A stretch of DNA of 64,000 nt, from NCBI RefSeq assembly GCF_003347595.2, contig NZ_QCZK02000041.1, positions 62,001-126,000 of the forward strand, read 5' to 3'. Below are positions 25,751-34,747 of the stretch, in pieces. Numbering within the stretch: the stretch's first letter is position 1; each line of letters opens with the position of its first letter. The translations under genes were made by a program, and so were the position numbers. This stretch comes from Botryobacter ruber. Lineage in GTDB: Bacteria > Bacteroidota > Bacteroidia > Cytophagales > Hymenobacteraceae. The notes below the pieces were generated by a model. The model ran no database searches. It was not told the DNA's origin and was given only the letters and a program-made list of their open reading frames with translations.

Positions 25751-27466
25751 TTAAGACTGAACGGTTACAGGTTTATTCGCCCATTTTTTAAGCAAAGTAA
25801 TCAACTCATTCTGTTCAAAAGGTTTGCACAAGTGGTCATTCATACCCGATTCCAGGCTTTTCCGGATATCATCTTTATAGGCATTGGCAGAAAAGGCAAT
25901 AATCGGATTGTTGAAATCAGACTGGCGGAGCAGGTTGGCAGCTTCCAGCCCGTTCATGTCCGGCATCTGAACATCCATAAACACCAGGTCGAATTTATCT
26001 GATTTTGCTTTTACCAATGCTTCTTCGCCGCTTTTGGCTGTGGTAACGGTTGCTCCGTAATTTTCGAGCACATTCTCCATCAGCATCACATTCATCTCGT
26101 TATCGTCTACCACCAGTATTTTTACGCCCTCACTCAACGCAAACGAATCGTAACTTTCAGTAGTAACATCCGGGTACTCGTGCTCCTGTACGCGCTTTAG
26201 CGTTACCGAAAATGTAAAACAAGTGCCATGGAGCAGGCCCGGCAGCGGACTTGTAACTTTTATGTCGCCCTGCATCAGCTCCACCAATCGTTTACTGATA
26301 GCCAGGCCCAGCCCGAACCCACCAAATTTGCGCGTAGTGGAATGGTCGGATTGGGTAAATGACTCGAATATCAGCGCCTGCTTGCCGGCAGGAATTCCTG
26401 CACCCGTATCGGTTACTGTACAGGTAAGCTGCAACGCATCTGCTTCACCGGCAACATCACCGGCACTGAAATGAACATGCACACTACCTGATTCGGTAAA
26501 CTTAATGGCATTGCTCACCAGGTTGATGAGTACCTGGCCAAAACGGGTAGGGTCACCCTTTACCAGATGCGGAACCTGTTCCTCAAAATCGTAGGAAAAA
26601 GCAAGGTTTTTACTTTGGGCCAGGAGCCGGTAAGGTTCCAGGTTGGCCGTTATATTATCCCTGAAATTATACGGGATAATTTCAATGGAGATTTTGTCCT
26701 GCTCAATCCGGTGCAGGTCAAGTATATCGCTGAGCAGTTTTGTTAAGGTAGAGCCGGAGGTTTTAATCAGGTGCACATAATTGGCCTGTACTTCATTCAG
26801 TTCGGTAGCCAGCAGCAGGTTGGTAAAACCCATGATACCGTTAAGCGGCGTCCGGATTTCATGGCTCATGCTCGACAAAAAGCTGCTCTTTGCCTCGTTG
26901 GCTGCTTCCGCCCTGTTTTTTGCCTCCTTCAGCTCGCGCTCTGTCTGTTTTAGTGCCGTAATATCTTTAGCGATGATCAGTATACCATCTATGTTCTGCC
27001 TGCTGTCCAGCAGATAAGAAAAGGAACAGGAAACAGGAATTGTCTGCCCTTGCCTGGTGCTCACCAACAGCTCCGCGTTCAGGCATTTGCCTTCGGTTTT
27101 TAACTGTTGCAGGAGCGCATCCAGCGCAGTATTGTTGGCTAATTGAAACAGCTCCGTCAGCTCAACCTCTTGCAGCTCATCTTCCTGGTATCCCAGTAAA
27201 TCGGCACAGGCTTCGTTTACATTGCGGATCGTGAAATCTGTGTTCAGCACCAGCAGCATATCGACCACCCCCTGGTAAATGCTCTGCATAAAATCCCTGG
27301 ACACGGTAGAACTTTTCAGTTCCTGCCCAAGCATACTGATCCCTGAGATGATGGCATCTAATTCATCACCTGTGGAAGAGGCCTCAATTTCATAGTCGAA
27401 ATTCCCGTTTGCTACTTCAGCAATCAGTGTGATAATTTCCTCTATTCTTTCCTTCAGTACTTTCAC
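25751..27466 (-). CDS. cytoplasmic hybrid sensor histidine kinase
   Basis: A 571-residue kinase with no membrane segment. In order: a HAMP-like helix pair (residues 1-55, with [14 protein letters not shown]), a PAS domain (about 60-180, [20 protein letters not shown]), a coiled linker, HisKA with the phospho-acceptor in [19 protein letters not shown] (about residue 204), HATPase ([31 protein letters not shown]) and a C-terminal receiver domain ([10 protein letters not shown], phospho-Asp in [11 protein letters not shown] near residue 500, Lys in HLCKPF). The isolated HAMP suggests loss of, or independence from, a membrane sensor. No response regulator is adjacent. Confidence 0.93.
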   Translation of the reverse strand: MKVLKERIEEIITLIAEVANGNFDYEIEASSTGDELDAIISGISMLGQELKSSTVSRDFMQSIYQGVVDMLLVLNTDFTIRNVNEACADLLGYQEDELQEVELTELFQLANNTALDALLQQLKTEGKCLNAELLVSTRQGQTIPVSCSFSYLLDSRQNIDGILIIAKDITALKQTERELKEAKNRAEAANEAKSSFLSSMSHEIRTPLNGIMGFTNLLLATELNEVQANYVHLIKTSGSTLTKLLSDILDLHRIEQDKISIEIIPYNFRDNITANLEPYRLLAQSKNLAFSYDFEEQVPHLVKGDPTRFGQVLINLVSNAIKFTESGSVHVHFSAGDVAGEADALQLTCTVTDTGAGIPAGKQALIFESFTQSDHSTTRKFGGFGLGLAISKRLVELMQGDIKVTSPLPGLLHGTCFTFSVTLKRVQEHEYPDVTTESYDSFALSEGVKILVVDDNEMNVMLMENVLENYGATVTTAKSGEEALVKAKSDKFDLVFMDVQMPDMNGLEAANLLRQSDFNNPIIAFSANAYKDDIRKSLESGMNDHLCKPFEQNELITLLKKWANKPVTVQS

Positions 27467-27593
27467 GTAAAACTAAAATAAGTGTAACTGGACCAAACTA
27501 CTTTTACTTCATGCTAACAGCCTTCCTGAAACCAGAAAGTCGAACTATGCTAAAAAAAGCAAAACCTGCTACGACACTAAAACTATACAATAA

Positions 27594-30032
27594 CTACTCC
27601 TTTTCTATGGCGATGGTCGCACGCATCATTTCCATCGCAAAATTATCTTTTGCCTGATAATAACCTACTTTCGGGTAAAGTGTTGCCCCAAGTTTCCGTT
27701 TTTCAAGGGAAGCAGACACCCCCAGGTTCATTTTTTTACAGTTCAGGGCATTGGCTCTTTTTACAACCTGGTAAAGCGATTGCCTGTAAACGCCGTACTC
27801 CTTCAGGTAATCATAATCCATACCAACAAACATAGGGCTATACACCTTGTCGGCATTTTTATAGCAGAACCCGACTGAAACAGGCTTCCTGTTATCGGAA
27901 AATTCTTCTTTCAGGTAGAGCACCACAAATTCCCAGTTCCCGCTTTCGTTCATCAGGTGGAAAAGCTTTTCAGGTAGCGAAAAGTGATTGATAGCCATGT
28001 TGTTCTTCCGCACATTCTCGAAAAGGAACATGGCATGCTGTAACTCATCCTCCGGTAACTGCTCTTTTATCTGCACATCGTAGCAGTGCTCAAACCTTTT
28101 GATCTTCTGCATCAGGTGCGCTCTGCTCTTGGCAGACAGCGTTTTCTTGTATTCTTCTTCCGTTTTCCAGGATAAGTTCTCCACCACACACGACTCCGGT
28201 AAATCAATTTTGACGAAATCATGCTCGATCATAAACTCATCCATTTCCTTATCGTTGGCATCGAGGTCACGCAGCAGTATGTTACTGGCGCCATGGCGCT
28301 CCTGCTCCCTGTAAAATTCTCCTATCAACGCTTTCAGGGCTTTTTTCCAGTAAGGGCTTTCCCTGTCGAGGTACAGGTGGTTTCCTTCTGTAAACAGGCT
28401 ACCCATAATAATAGCTGTGGAGGTCAGGTAATACGGGTTAAGCATACGCTCCAGCTCAATTGCTTTAGAGATCGAAGCCTCTAAAAACATGTCTTCTTTG
28501 TGCAGCCCGACAATGGCAAAAGTCATAAGGACAATTTTGCCCTGCGGGTCTTTTACCACATAATACCGGAAGTCCCAGTTGTTTTCTCTTTCTTCATTGC
28601 CCTTAAATGCCTGCTCCAGGAATTTTAGCCCGTTCCAGTCGAACATTGCGCGGTTACCCAGGCAGTGGTTCCATTCCGTTTCCGCTATATCCACGATAGT
28701 AGTGAAGCGATCAACAGTAAGCGCCTGGAGAACGGCAGGCTTCTGAACTGTTTTGGTATCAGCCAGTACCGGCATTTTAAAAGCTTTCCGGATCTTTTCA
28801 TTCGTCTGGCTCGTTTCCTGCAGCGCTCCTTTAAAATGGATTTTTAACTTATCCACCAGTTCCTCTATGGCCTCGTAGGAGTTACGCAGCGATATGGTAA
28901 TCCGGATACCGATGTTTTTGGCGGGCACTGCCGGAAAAGTTGCCAGGTTCACATAAATACCATCGTTTAGCAGCTCCTGAACAAGATGATTGCCCATATC
29001 CATGGTACCAGTACCAATAAAAAAGATCGGGCTTTTGCTCTCGTGCACCAGCGGCAGATCTGTTTTTTCCAGCAGGGCATTGAAATACGCGATTTTGTTC
29101 TGCAGTTCCTGCTGATAATCATAGATTTCGTCGCTCATATGGATCCTGGCAGAGGCCAGTGCAGCTCCTAAGGTAGCAGGTTCAATCTGCACGGAGAAGG
29201 TCAGGGGTCCTCCGAAATTGTTCACCTTGTTATACCACTCCTCATTCGGGAAAAGCGACAAACCGCCACAGGCCCCAAAACCTTTACCTAGGTTGGCTGT
29301 CAGTATCATTTTACGGTACAGCCCTTCCGGCATCTGGCTCATGACGTAGCCGGTGCCATGCTTGCCTGCCCAGCTCATGCCGTGGGCATCGTCCACATAC
29401 AAGTGCAGCTGCTCGTATTTTTCTGCCAGGGCAATCATTTCCTGGATGGGAGCAAAATCGCCATACATCGAATACACCCCGTCGGCCATATACCAGATCC
29501 TTTCGTATTTGCTTCTTACCTTCAGGATGCGATCTTCGAGCATTTCGAGGTTATTGTGCCGGATCATTTCGACAGTTATCCCTTGGCTCAAAAGTTTCTT
29601 CACGGCCTCCTGCACACTGGCATGCACCTGGTGGTCCAGGATAACCAGGTCCGACTGACGGATAATGCTTGGAATGGTAGTTAAATGCGAGAGGGTACAG
29701 TTTTTGGAAATAACAACAGGCGCATTATACATCGCCTGAATTCTTTCCTCGAGTTCACGGTACAGCGGGTTCGAAACATAGGTTCTGGACATCGGGAACT
29801 GGGTTCCGTACCGCTCTATGGCTTCTATGGCACCACGCTTTACTTCCGGATGATGCTCCAGCCCAAGGTACCCGCAGGTACCGAAGTGCAACACCTTACG
29901 TCCTTTTAAGGTAAGTGTCTGCCCATCCAAAGCATCATCTTCTGCGTGCAGGTGAATAATACCCTTCTTCTTAGATACAGATAGCACAGAATCTACCGTA
30001 TCCAGGATATTATTATGCCTTATTTTTGCCAT
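27594..30032 (-). CDS. alpha-oxoamine synthase fused to a GNAT/FemAB-like acyltransferase
   Basis: An 812-residue two-part enzyme. Residues about 1-405 are a PLP-dependent alpha-oxoamine synthase (the family of AONS, KBL, ALAS and serine palmitoyltransferase), which condenses an amino acid with an acyl-CoA: FGTCGYLGLEHHPEV near residue 50, DHQVHASV with the ring-stacking His137, VDDAHGMS at 213-220, and Lys250 in TANLGKGFGACGG as the Schiff-base lysine. Residues about 430-812 resemble an acyl-CoA N-acyltransferase of the GNAT/FemAB type (for example LYLDRESPYWKKALKAL, SAKSRAHLMQKIKRFE and NLGVSASLEKRKLGA). A lipid-biosynthetic role (sphingolipid or sulfonolipid) is inferred. It is divergent from a small STAS-like gene, 61 bases away. 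Confidence 0.82.
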   Translation of the reverse strand: MAKIRHNNILDTVDSVLSVSKKKGIIHLHAEDDALDGQTLTLKGRKVLHFGTCGYLGLEHHPEVKRGAIEAIERYGTQFPMSRTYVSNPLYRELEERIQAMYNAPVVISKNCTLSHLTTIPSIIRQSDLVILDHQVHASVQEAVKKLLSQGITVEMIRHNNLEMLEDRILKVRSKYERIWYMADGVYSMYGDFAPIQEMIALAEKYEQLHLYVDDAHGMSWAGKHGTGYVMSQMPEGLYRKMILTANLGKGFGACGGLSLFPNEEWYNKVNNFGGPLTFSVQIEPATLGAALASARIHMSDEIYDYQQELQNKIAYFNALLEKTDLPLVHESKSPIFFIGTGTMDMGNHLVQELLNDGIYVNLATFPAVPAKNIGIRITISLRNSYEAIEELVDKLKIHFKGALQETSQTNEKIRKAFKMPVLADTKTVQKPAVLQALTVDRFTTIVDIAETEWNHCLGNRAMFDWNGLKFLEQAFKGNEERENNWDFRYYVVKDPQGKIVLMTFAIVGLHKEDMFLEASISKAIELERMLNPYYLTSTAIIMGSLFTEGNHLYLDRESPYWKKALKALIGEFYREQERHGASNILLRDLDANDKEMDEFMIEHDFVKIDLPESCVVENLSWKTEEEYKKTLSAKSRAHLMQKIKRFEHCYDVQIKEQLPEDELQHAMFLFENVRKNNMAINHFSLPEKLFHLMNESGNWEFVVLYLKEEFSDNRKPVSVGFCYKNADKVYSPMFVGMDYDYLKEYGVYRQSLYQVVKRANALNCKKMNLGVSASLEKRKLGATLYPKVGYYQAKDNFAMEMMRATIAIEKE

Positions 30033-30039
30033 TTTGTTT

Positions 30040-30047
30040 TATATTTG
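30040..30047 (+). promoter_or_regulatory. candidate -7 promoter of the 30094 gene
   Basis: TATATTTG matches TAnnTTTG exactly, with TTTG at 30025-30028 upstream. Confidence 0.5.
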
Positions 30048-30063
30048 TCAGTGTTCTATTCAA

Positions 30064-30071
30064 CAAACATA
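30064..30071 (-). promoter_or_regulatory. candidate -7 promoter of the oxoamine synthase gene
   Basis: On the minus strand this reads TATGTTTG, an exact TAnnTTTG match, 32 bases before the ATG. It lies 16 bases from the opposing -7 box, so the two divergent promoters overlap. Confidence 0.5.
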
Positions 30072-30093
30072 GCGTAAATAAATTCATTTTTAT

Positions 30094-30501
30094 ATGGAAG
30101 ATAATGGTAAAAAAAACACTGTTAAATCGAAAGAAACGAAATATTCAATTACTTTCATAGAAAATGATATTGCGCAATGTATTTATAAGGAGATTGAGGA
30201 GGTAGATCTGAATAATGCCAAAATTAATGTTAAAGACCGGGTAGAATTTTTTGATGGTGTAGCCTATCCCTGCCTGTTCGATATCACTAAAATCAAGCAT
30301 TCCACCAAAGAAGCCCGCGACTACCTGGCTAACGAAGGAAGTGAGTTGATAGTAGCCAGTGCCATTGTCGTAAATTCTCCTGTTATTAAAATGATGGCGA
30401 ATTTTTACATCACGGTAAACAAACCCCAAATTCCTACCCGCATGTTCACCGACAGGGAGAGTGCGATGGAATGGCTCAGCCAGTTTAAGAAGAAAGCCTG
30501 A
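30094..30501 (+). CDS. small STAS/SpoIIAA-like protein
   Basis: A 135-residue cytoplasmic protein with alternating strands and helices: YSITFIENDIAQCIYKEIEE, then VEFFDGVAYPCLFDITKIKH, ELIVASAIVVNSPVIKMMAN and FTDRESAMEWLSQFKKKA. The layout recalls the STAS/SpoIIAA-like fold found in Bacteroidota proteins that sit next to the oxoamine-synthase fusion. Divergent, overlapping promoters (30040 and 30064) suggest co-regulation. A regulatory or partner role is inferred only. Confidence 0.6.
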   Translation: MEDNGKKNTVKSKETKYSITFIENDIAQCIYKEIEEVDLNNAKINVKDRVEFFDGVAYPCLFDITKIKHSTKEARDYLANEGSELIVASAIVVNSPVIKMMANFYITVNKPQIPTRMFTDRESAMEWLSQFKKKA

Positions 30502-30650
30502 CCTGCTACCACTGCTTCACAACGCCGCCAGGGCAACAGTTCTTTTTCACACAGATTTACCTGTCCTTTCAGGAATCCCCCTTCCCTTTATTTGCACATC
30601 AGCTTCTTTTACTTTTACTTTACATATTACTGGAACAGGTTCCTTTCTAT

Positions 30651-31472
30651 ATGGCAAAGCAAGATTCCCGGATACCGAAAACAGCAAAACCTATCCGCAA
30701 ATCGACTCTACGAAAATCCGGGAGAAAAAAGAAAAGGACGCGAAGCCTCTGGCCGCTGGCCCTCTTCTTCTTTTTTGCTGTGCTGGCCATTGCCACTTAC
30801 GGAATCTACCGAAAGCTAAACCCGGTGTGGTACAACATCGACAAGCGCGAATTCCCGATCTCCGGCATCGACGTTTCCAAACACTCCGGTAAAATAGACT
30901 GGCTGAAAGTGAGCCGGCAGCAGATCGATTTCGCTTATATCAAATCCACAGAAGGCGTCAGCTACCTCGACCCGAAATACAAGGTAAACTACGAGGGGGC
31001 AAAGGAGCATGGGCTGAAAACGGGCGTCTACCATTTCTTCCGCTTCAACAAGCCGGGCAAAGAGCAGGCAGATAACTTTCTGAAGCATTCTTCGATCCGG
31101 GAAGAGGACCTGCCGCCGGTGATCGACGTGGAAGATTGGGGCAACAAAAACCACAGGAAAACCCGCCTCGAAATTACCGGGGAGATCCGGCAGTTTATTG
31201 AGCTGGTAGAAAAGCGCACCGGTCGCGAGGTCGTGATCTACACCAACGAGAGCTCCTACAAAAGCTACATAGAGGGCCACTTCGACAGCAACCTGATCTG
31301 GATCTGCACCTTCCGGAAAAAGCCGCTGCTGGAGCAGGATATGTGGGTGTTCTGGCAGCACGCCCACGACAAGCGCCTGGACGGCGTGGAAGGCTATGTA
31401 GACTGGAACACCTTTAACGGGGGGGCGGAAGACTGGATGCACTTTGCCCGCAAGCAGGTTCCGGGCTTGTAA
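30651..31472 (+). CDS. membrane-anchored glycoside hydrolase family 25 lysozyme
   Basis: A 273-residue N,O-muramidase-type protein: a very basic cytoplasmic N-terminus (residues 1-32), one membrane segment (WPLALFFFFAVLAIATYGIY), then a GH25 barrel in the periplasm. The catalytic acids are in GIDVSKHSGKIDW and PPVIDVEDWG (the DxE pair near residue 158); GLKTGVYHFFRF and VFWQHAHDKRLDGVEGYVDW complete the family pattern. It cleaves the glycan chain of peptidoglycan and probably serves cell-wall remodelling rather than phage lysis, as no phage genes are near. Confidence 0.93.
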   Translation: MAKQDSRIPKTAKPIRKSTLRKSGRKKKRTRSLWPLALFFFFAVLAIATYGIYRKLNPVWYNIDKREFPISGIDVSKHSGKIDWLKVSRQQIDFAYIKSTEGVSYLDPKYKVNYEGAKEHGLKTGVYHFFRFNKPGKEQADNFLKHSSIREEDLPPVIDVEDWGNKNHRKTRLEITGEIRQFIELVEKRTGREVVIYTNESSYKSYIEGHFDSNLIWICTFRKKPLLEQDMWVFWQHAHDKRLDGVEGYVDWNTFNGGAEDWMHFARKQVPGL

Positions 31473-31486
31473 CAGCCGTTGTTATA

Positions 31487-31517
31487 CTGCTGCAGCTGCC
31501 ACCACAACCACTGCTCC
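31487..31517 (-). repeat. GCAG dispersed repeat, copy 11
   Basis: Minus-orientation: CTGCTGCAGCTGCCACCACA then ACCACTGCTCC. Confidence 0.75.
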
Positions 31518-31667
31518 TTTGACTGAACTGTGATTCAGGTGATGTGATGCTTCACCTGATTTAAAAAATGCTGGAAAGCCATCTCCCACACCCAACTTCC
31601 TGCGTCACCAAATCCTGTTAGTCCTGTACATCAGAAAAACCAGCGGAATCAGTGGCTCAGAAGGCAA

Positions 31668-31708
31668 CTGCACCTGCCACTACAGCCACTGCACAGGCTG
31701 CTGCTCCC
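31668..31708 (-). repeat. GCAG dispersed repeat, copy 12
   Basis: Minus-orientation: CTGCACCTGCCACTACAGCC then ACTGC, followed by a partial second end CTGCTGCTCC. Diverged. Confidence 0.55.
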
Positions 31709-31855
31709 CTTTTTCCGGTAGCAGGATTTCCAACGCTTCAGGACCGCCGCTTTTATTGTTCTAAACATTTGTTACTCAGCAAATAATCCCTTACTTTCGA
31801 GAATTATCATATATAAATAAAAAATTTACATATAAACACATCCAGATAACCGTAT

Positions 31856-34633
31856 ATGAAAAACACTTTACAGTTGTTATACAAACGTTTGTTCCTGAAC
31901 CGCAGAAGCAACCAGTGCCTGGCACTGCTGCTTCTGCTGGCTTCAACAACCGCTGCGCTGGCACAGCAACCGGTGGTGAAGGTGGATTTTAACCAGTATG
32001 GCCGACAGGAGGCAGAGGTGCATGAGCAGGGGTACGAACCCTGGACATTTCCTGCCTCCAGCTCCGTTAGCCGTACCTTTGGCGCCGTTACCATAACCTT
32101 TAAAGCCGCGGGCTCATCTACCTTCAGCACCGACTGGTACAAAGCCGGCATACAGGCTCCTTACTACGCCCGGCTCGTCAACGACGGGCTTAGCGCCGAA
32201 AAGGTTGAAATGCACATCAGTGGGTTGCCCGAAGGAACGCATACGCTCCTCAGTTTCCACAACACCTTCGCCAACCCGCTTACGAACACCTTCAGCCCCA
32301 TCGATATTTCCGTGGACGGCACACAGGTAGTGAACAACCTGGTACCCAGCAACCGCGTCAGCACCACATCGGAAGCAGCTACCGCTTACCTGACCTTTAC
32401 GGCCCGTGCCGGCCAGGATGTGGTGGTGCTGTTTTCGCCGGAAATGTCTTCTACTGCCAACCTGAAGCAGGTAACCATCAGCGGCTTTGAACTAAACACG
32501 CCCAATGCACAGCACCAGTCCCGCCTGCCCCTGCCAGCCGACGGCGACGAACATGCCGATGCCGATGCAAAAAACATCACCCTGAAATGGACTGCAGCCA
32601 CCGGCGCCGTGTCGCATGATGTGTATTTCGGTACTGAAGCTGCCACCATTGCCACTGCCGATCGCAGCTCCGGCCTGTACCGCGGAAACCAGGCTGCCAC
32701 AGAGCACCAGGTAAACGGCCTCTACAGCATGGAAACCTACTACTGGCGTGTAGATGAGGTGGATGCCGCAGGCAACATTACGAAAGGCAACGTCTGGTAC
32801 TTCCGGCCCCGCCAGCTGGCGTTTGCCGGTGCCGAAGGCTATGGCCGCTATGCCCGCGGCGGCCGCGGTGGCAAGGTAGTGGAAGTGACCAACCTCAACG
32901 ACAGCGGACCGGGCAGCCTGCGCGAAGCCGTAACCAATGACATTGGCCCGCGCACCATTGTGTTTGCAGTTTCGGGCATTATCGAGCTGCAGTCGCGCCT
33001 GGTGCTCAACCAGCCTTACGTAACCGTAGCCGGACAAACGGCTCCGGGTAAAGGCATCACCATCCGCAGCGCCCCCTTCGGCGTTACCGGAAACGATGCC
33101 GTGCTCCGCCACCTGCGGGTGCGGCTGGGCGCCGGCACTACCTACGACGGCATGGGCCTGACTGGCGCCGACCACAGCATCATCGACCACAGCTCCATCT
33201 CCTGGACCATCGACGAGGCTTTCAGCTCGCGGGGCGGGAAAAACATCACGCTGCAGCGCACGCTCATTTCGGAGGCGCTCAATATTGCCGGGCACAAGAA
33301 CTACCCCGCCGGAAGCCAGCATGGCTATGCGGCCACCATCGGGGGCGATATCGGCAGCTTCCACCATAACCTGCTGGCCCATTGCTATGGCCGTAACTGG
33401 AGCCTGGGCGGCGGCCTGGACGGCAACGGCGCCTATGCCGGCAGGCTCGACATCCGCAACAACGTGGTGTACAACTGGGGCGCCCGCACCACCGACGGCG
33501 GCGCCCATGAGGTGAACTTCGTGAACAATTACTACAAACCCGGATCTGCCTCTACCTACTTCTACGCCCTGAACGCACAGCACGAGGCAGTAGGCACCGG
33601 CACGCAACGCTACTTCTTTGACGGCAACGTGATGCCGGGCCGTTTCGACGAGAGCAACCAGGCTGCCGGCCGCCGCATCAGCGGCTCCGCCTCCTACGAA
33701 ACGTTTGTAAATCAGCCTTTCTTCCCCTCCTATGTTACCACCCAGTCGGCAGGCGATGCCTACAAGCTGGTGCTGTCGGATGTGGGATGTACGCAGCCGG
33801 TGTTCGACGACCACGACATCCGCATCATCACCGAAACCCTGGGCGGAACCTTTACCTACCGGGGCAGCGTGAGCGGCAAAGCGGGTCTGCCGGACTCGCA
33901 CCTGGATGTGGGCGGCTACGAAGATTACCCGCTAGTGCAGCGTCCGGCCACCTGGGACAGCGACCACGACGGCCTGCCCGACTGGTGGGAAAATGCGCAC
34001 GGCCTCAATCCGAACTCCGGCCAGGGCGACTTCTCCGACGCCAACGCCGACCCCGACCGCGACGGCTACACGCAACTCGATAACTACCTCGGCTGGATGG
34101 CTGCCCCGCACTTTGCCACTACCCAGGGGCAGCAACTGGTGGTAGACCTGCAGAAGCTCTCCCGCGGCTTTACGGACCAGCCCACCTACACCGTATCGGG
34201 AGCAGAAAACGGCACCGTAACCGTAGAACCCAACAGCAGCGTGGCCTTGTTTACCTCCGCCAACCCCGGCCTGGCCTCTTTCCGCTTCACCGTTACCGAC
34301 GCCTCCGGCAGCTCCATGACACGTACAGTGGGCATTTACGCAGCTGGAAATCCGCTGGGGCTGGAAGAAGAGCTAAGGCCGTTCCAGGTGCAGTGCTACC
34401 CAAACCCTGCTTCGGGGAACGAACTGGCTGTTGCCGTATTTATGGAGAAAGCTGCTCCTGCCTCCATTACAGTTACCAATGTGCTGGGCAGCCAGGTGCT
34501 GCTGAAAGAGTGCCGGTTTGCAGCTGCTGAAAACAAAATTACGCTGGATGTTTCAGGCCTTTCAACAGGTTTGTATTTTGTTACGGTTACAACCCCGGAT
34601 AAGCAACTGACGGTGAAAGTGCTGAAAAAGTAA
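31856..34633 (+). CDS. secreted pectate lyase with T9SS type A sorting domain
   Basis: A 925-residue multidomain enzyme. Signal peptide to about residue 38 (ends AALAQQ); a beta-rich N-terminal domain (about 40-215); a fibronectin-III-like domain (about 220-315); a right-handed beta-helix pectate-lyase-like domain (about 322-690) beginning AFAGAEGYGRYARGGRGG, with GPRTIVFAVSGII, VTVAGQTAPG and DHSIIDHSSISWTIDE; an Asp-rich calcium-binding segment (DSDHDGLPDWWENAHGL near 700); another beta domain; and a C-terminal type IX sorting signal (about 845-925, CYPNPASGNELAV and STGLYFVTVTT). It would cut polygalacturonate outside the cell by beta-elimination. The uronate products could feed KduI. Confidence 0.92.
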   Translation: MKNTLQLLYKRLFLNRRSNQCLALLLLLASTTAALAQQPVVKVDFNQYGRQEAEVHEQGYEPWTFPASSSVSRTFGAVTITFKAAGSSTFSTDWYKAGIQAPYYARLVNDGLSAEKVEMHISGLPEGTHTLLSFHNTFANPLTNTFSPIDISVDGTQVVNNLVPSNRVSTTSEAATAYLTFTARAGQDVVVLFSPEMSSTANLKQVTISGFELNTPNAQHQSRLPLPADGDEHADADAKNITLKWTAATGAVSHDVYFGTEAATIATADRSSGLYRGNQAATEHQVNGLYSMETYYWRVDEVDAAGNITKGNVWYFRPRQLAFAGAEGYGRYARGGRGGKVVEVTNLNDSGPGSLREAVTNDIGPRTIVFAVSGIIELQSRLVLNQPYVTVAGQTAPGKGITIRSAPFGVTGNDAVLRHLRVRLGAGTTYDGMGLTGADHSIIDHSSISWTIDEAFSSRGGKNITLQRTLISEALNIAGHKNYPAGSQHGYAATIGGDIGSFHHNLLAHCYGRNWSLGGGLDGNGAYAGRLDIRNNVVYNWGARTTDGGAHEVNFVNNYYKPGSASTYFYALNAQHEAVGTGTQRYFFDGNVMPGRFDESNQAAGRRISGSASYETFVNQPFFPSYVTTQSAGDAYKLVLSDVGCTQPVFDDHDIRIITETLGGTFTYRGSVSGKAGLPDSHLDVGGYEDYPLVQRPATWDSDHDGLPDWWENAHGLNPNSGQGDFSDANADPDRDGYTQLDNYLGWMAAPHFATTQGQQLVVDLQKLSRGFTDQPTYTVSGAENGTVTVEPNSSVALFTSANPGLASFRFTVTDASGSSMTRTVGIYAAGNPLGLEEELRPFQVQCYPNPASGNELAVAVFMEKAAPASITVTNVLGSQVLLKECRFAAAENKITLDVSGLSTGLYFVTVTTPDKQLTVKVLKK

Positions 34634-34665
34634 CAGCAGAAAACGCGCAACCTGCACAGACTGGT

Positions 34666-34704
34666 AAAAAGCGGCTGTACCGATTACCCGGACAGCCGCT
34701 TTTT
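34666..34704. terminator. bidirectional terminator between pectate lyase and AsmA-like gene
   Basis: Perfect 13-bp arms AAAAAGCGGCTGT / ACAGCCGCTTTTT with a 13-base loop, between convergent genes. Confidence 0.85.
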
Positions 34705-34747
34705 GCTTGTATTTACTGAAGTATTTGAGCCAAGGCGGCAGGCGTGT

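Larger units (their letters stand above)
31473..31855. other. 383-base gap before the pectate lyase gene
   Basis: Two minus-orientation GCAG repeats (31487-31517 and 31668-31708) surround a stretch with short GATTCAGGTGAT/TTCACCTGATTT inverted units (31532-31563), reminiscent of the cluster at 21820. A weak -7 box TACTTTCG lies near 31793. No gene. Confidence 0.5.

Noticed and set aside
30503-30530. Possible GCAG repeat after the STAS-like gene
   Set aside because: CTGCTACCACTGC matches only a short part of the core.
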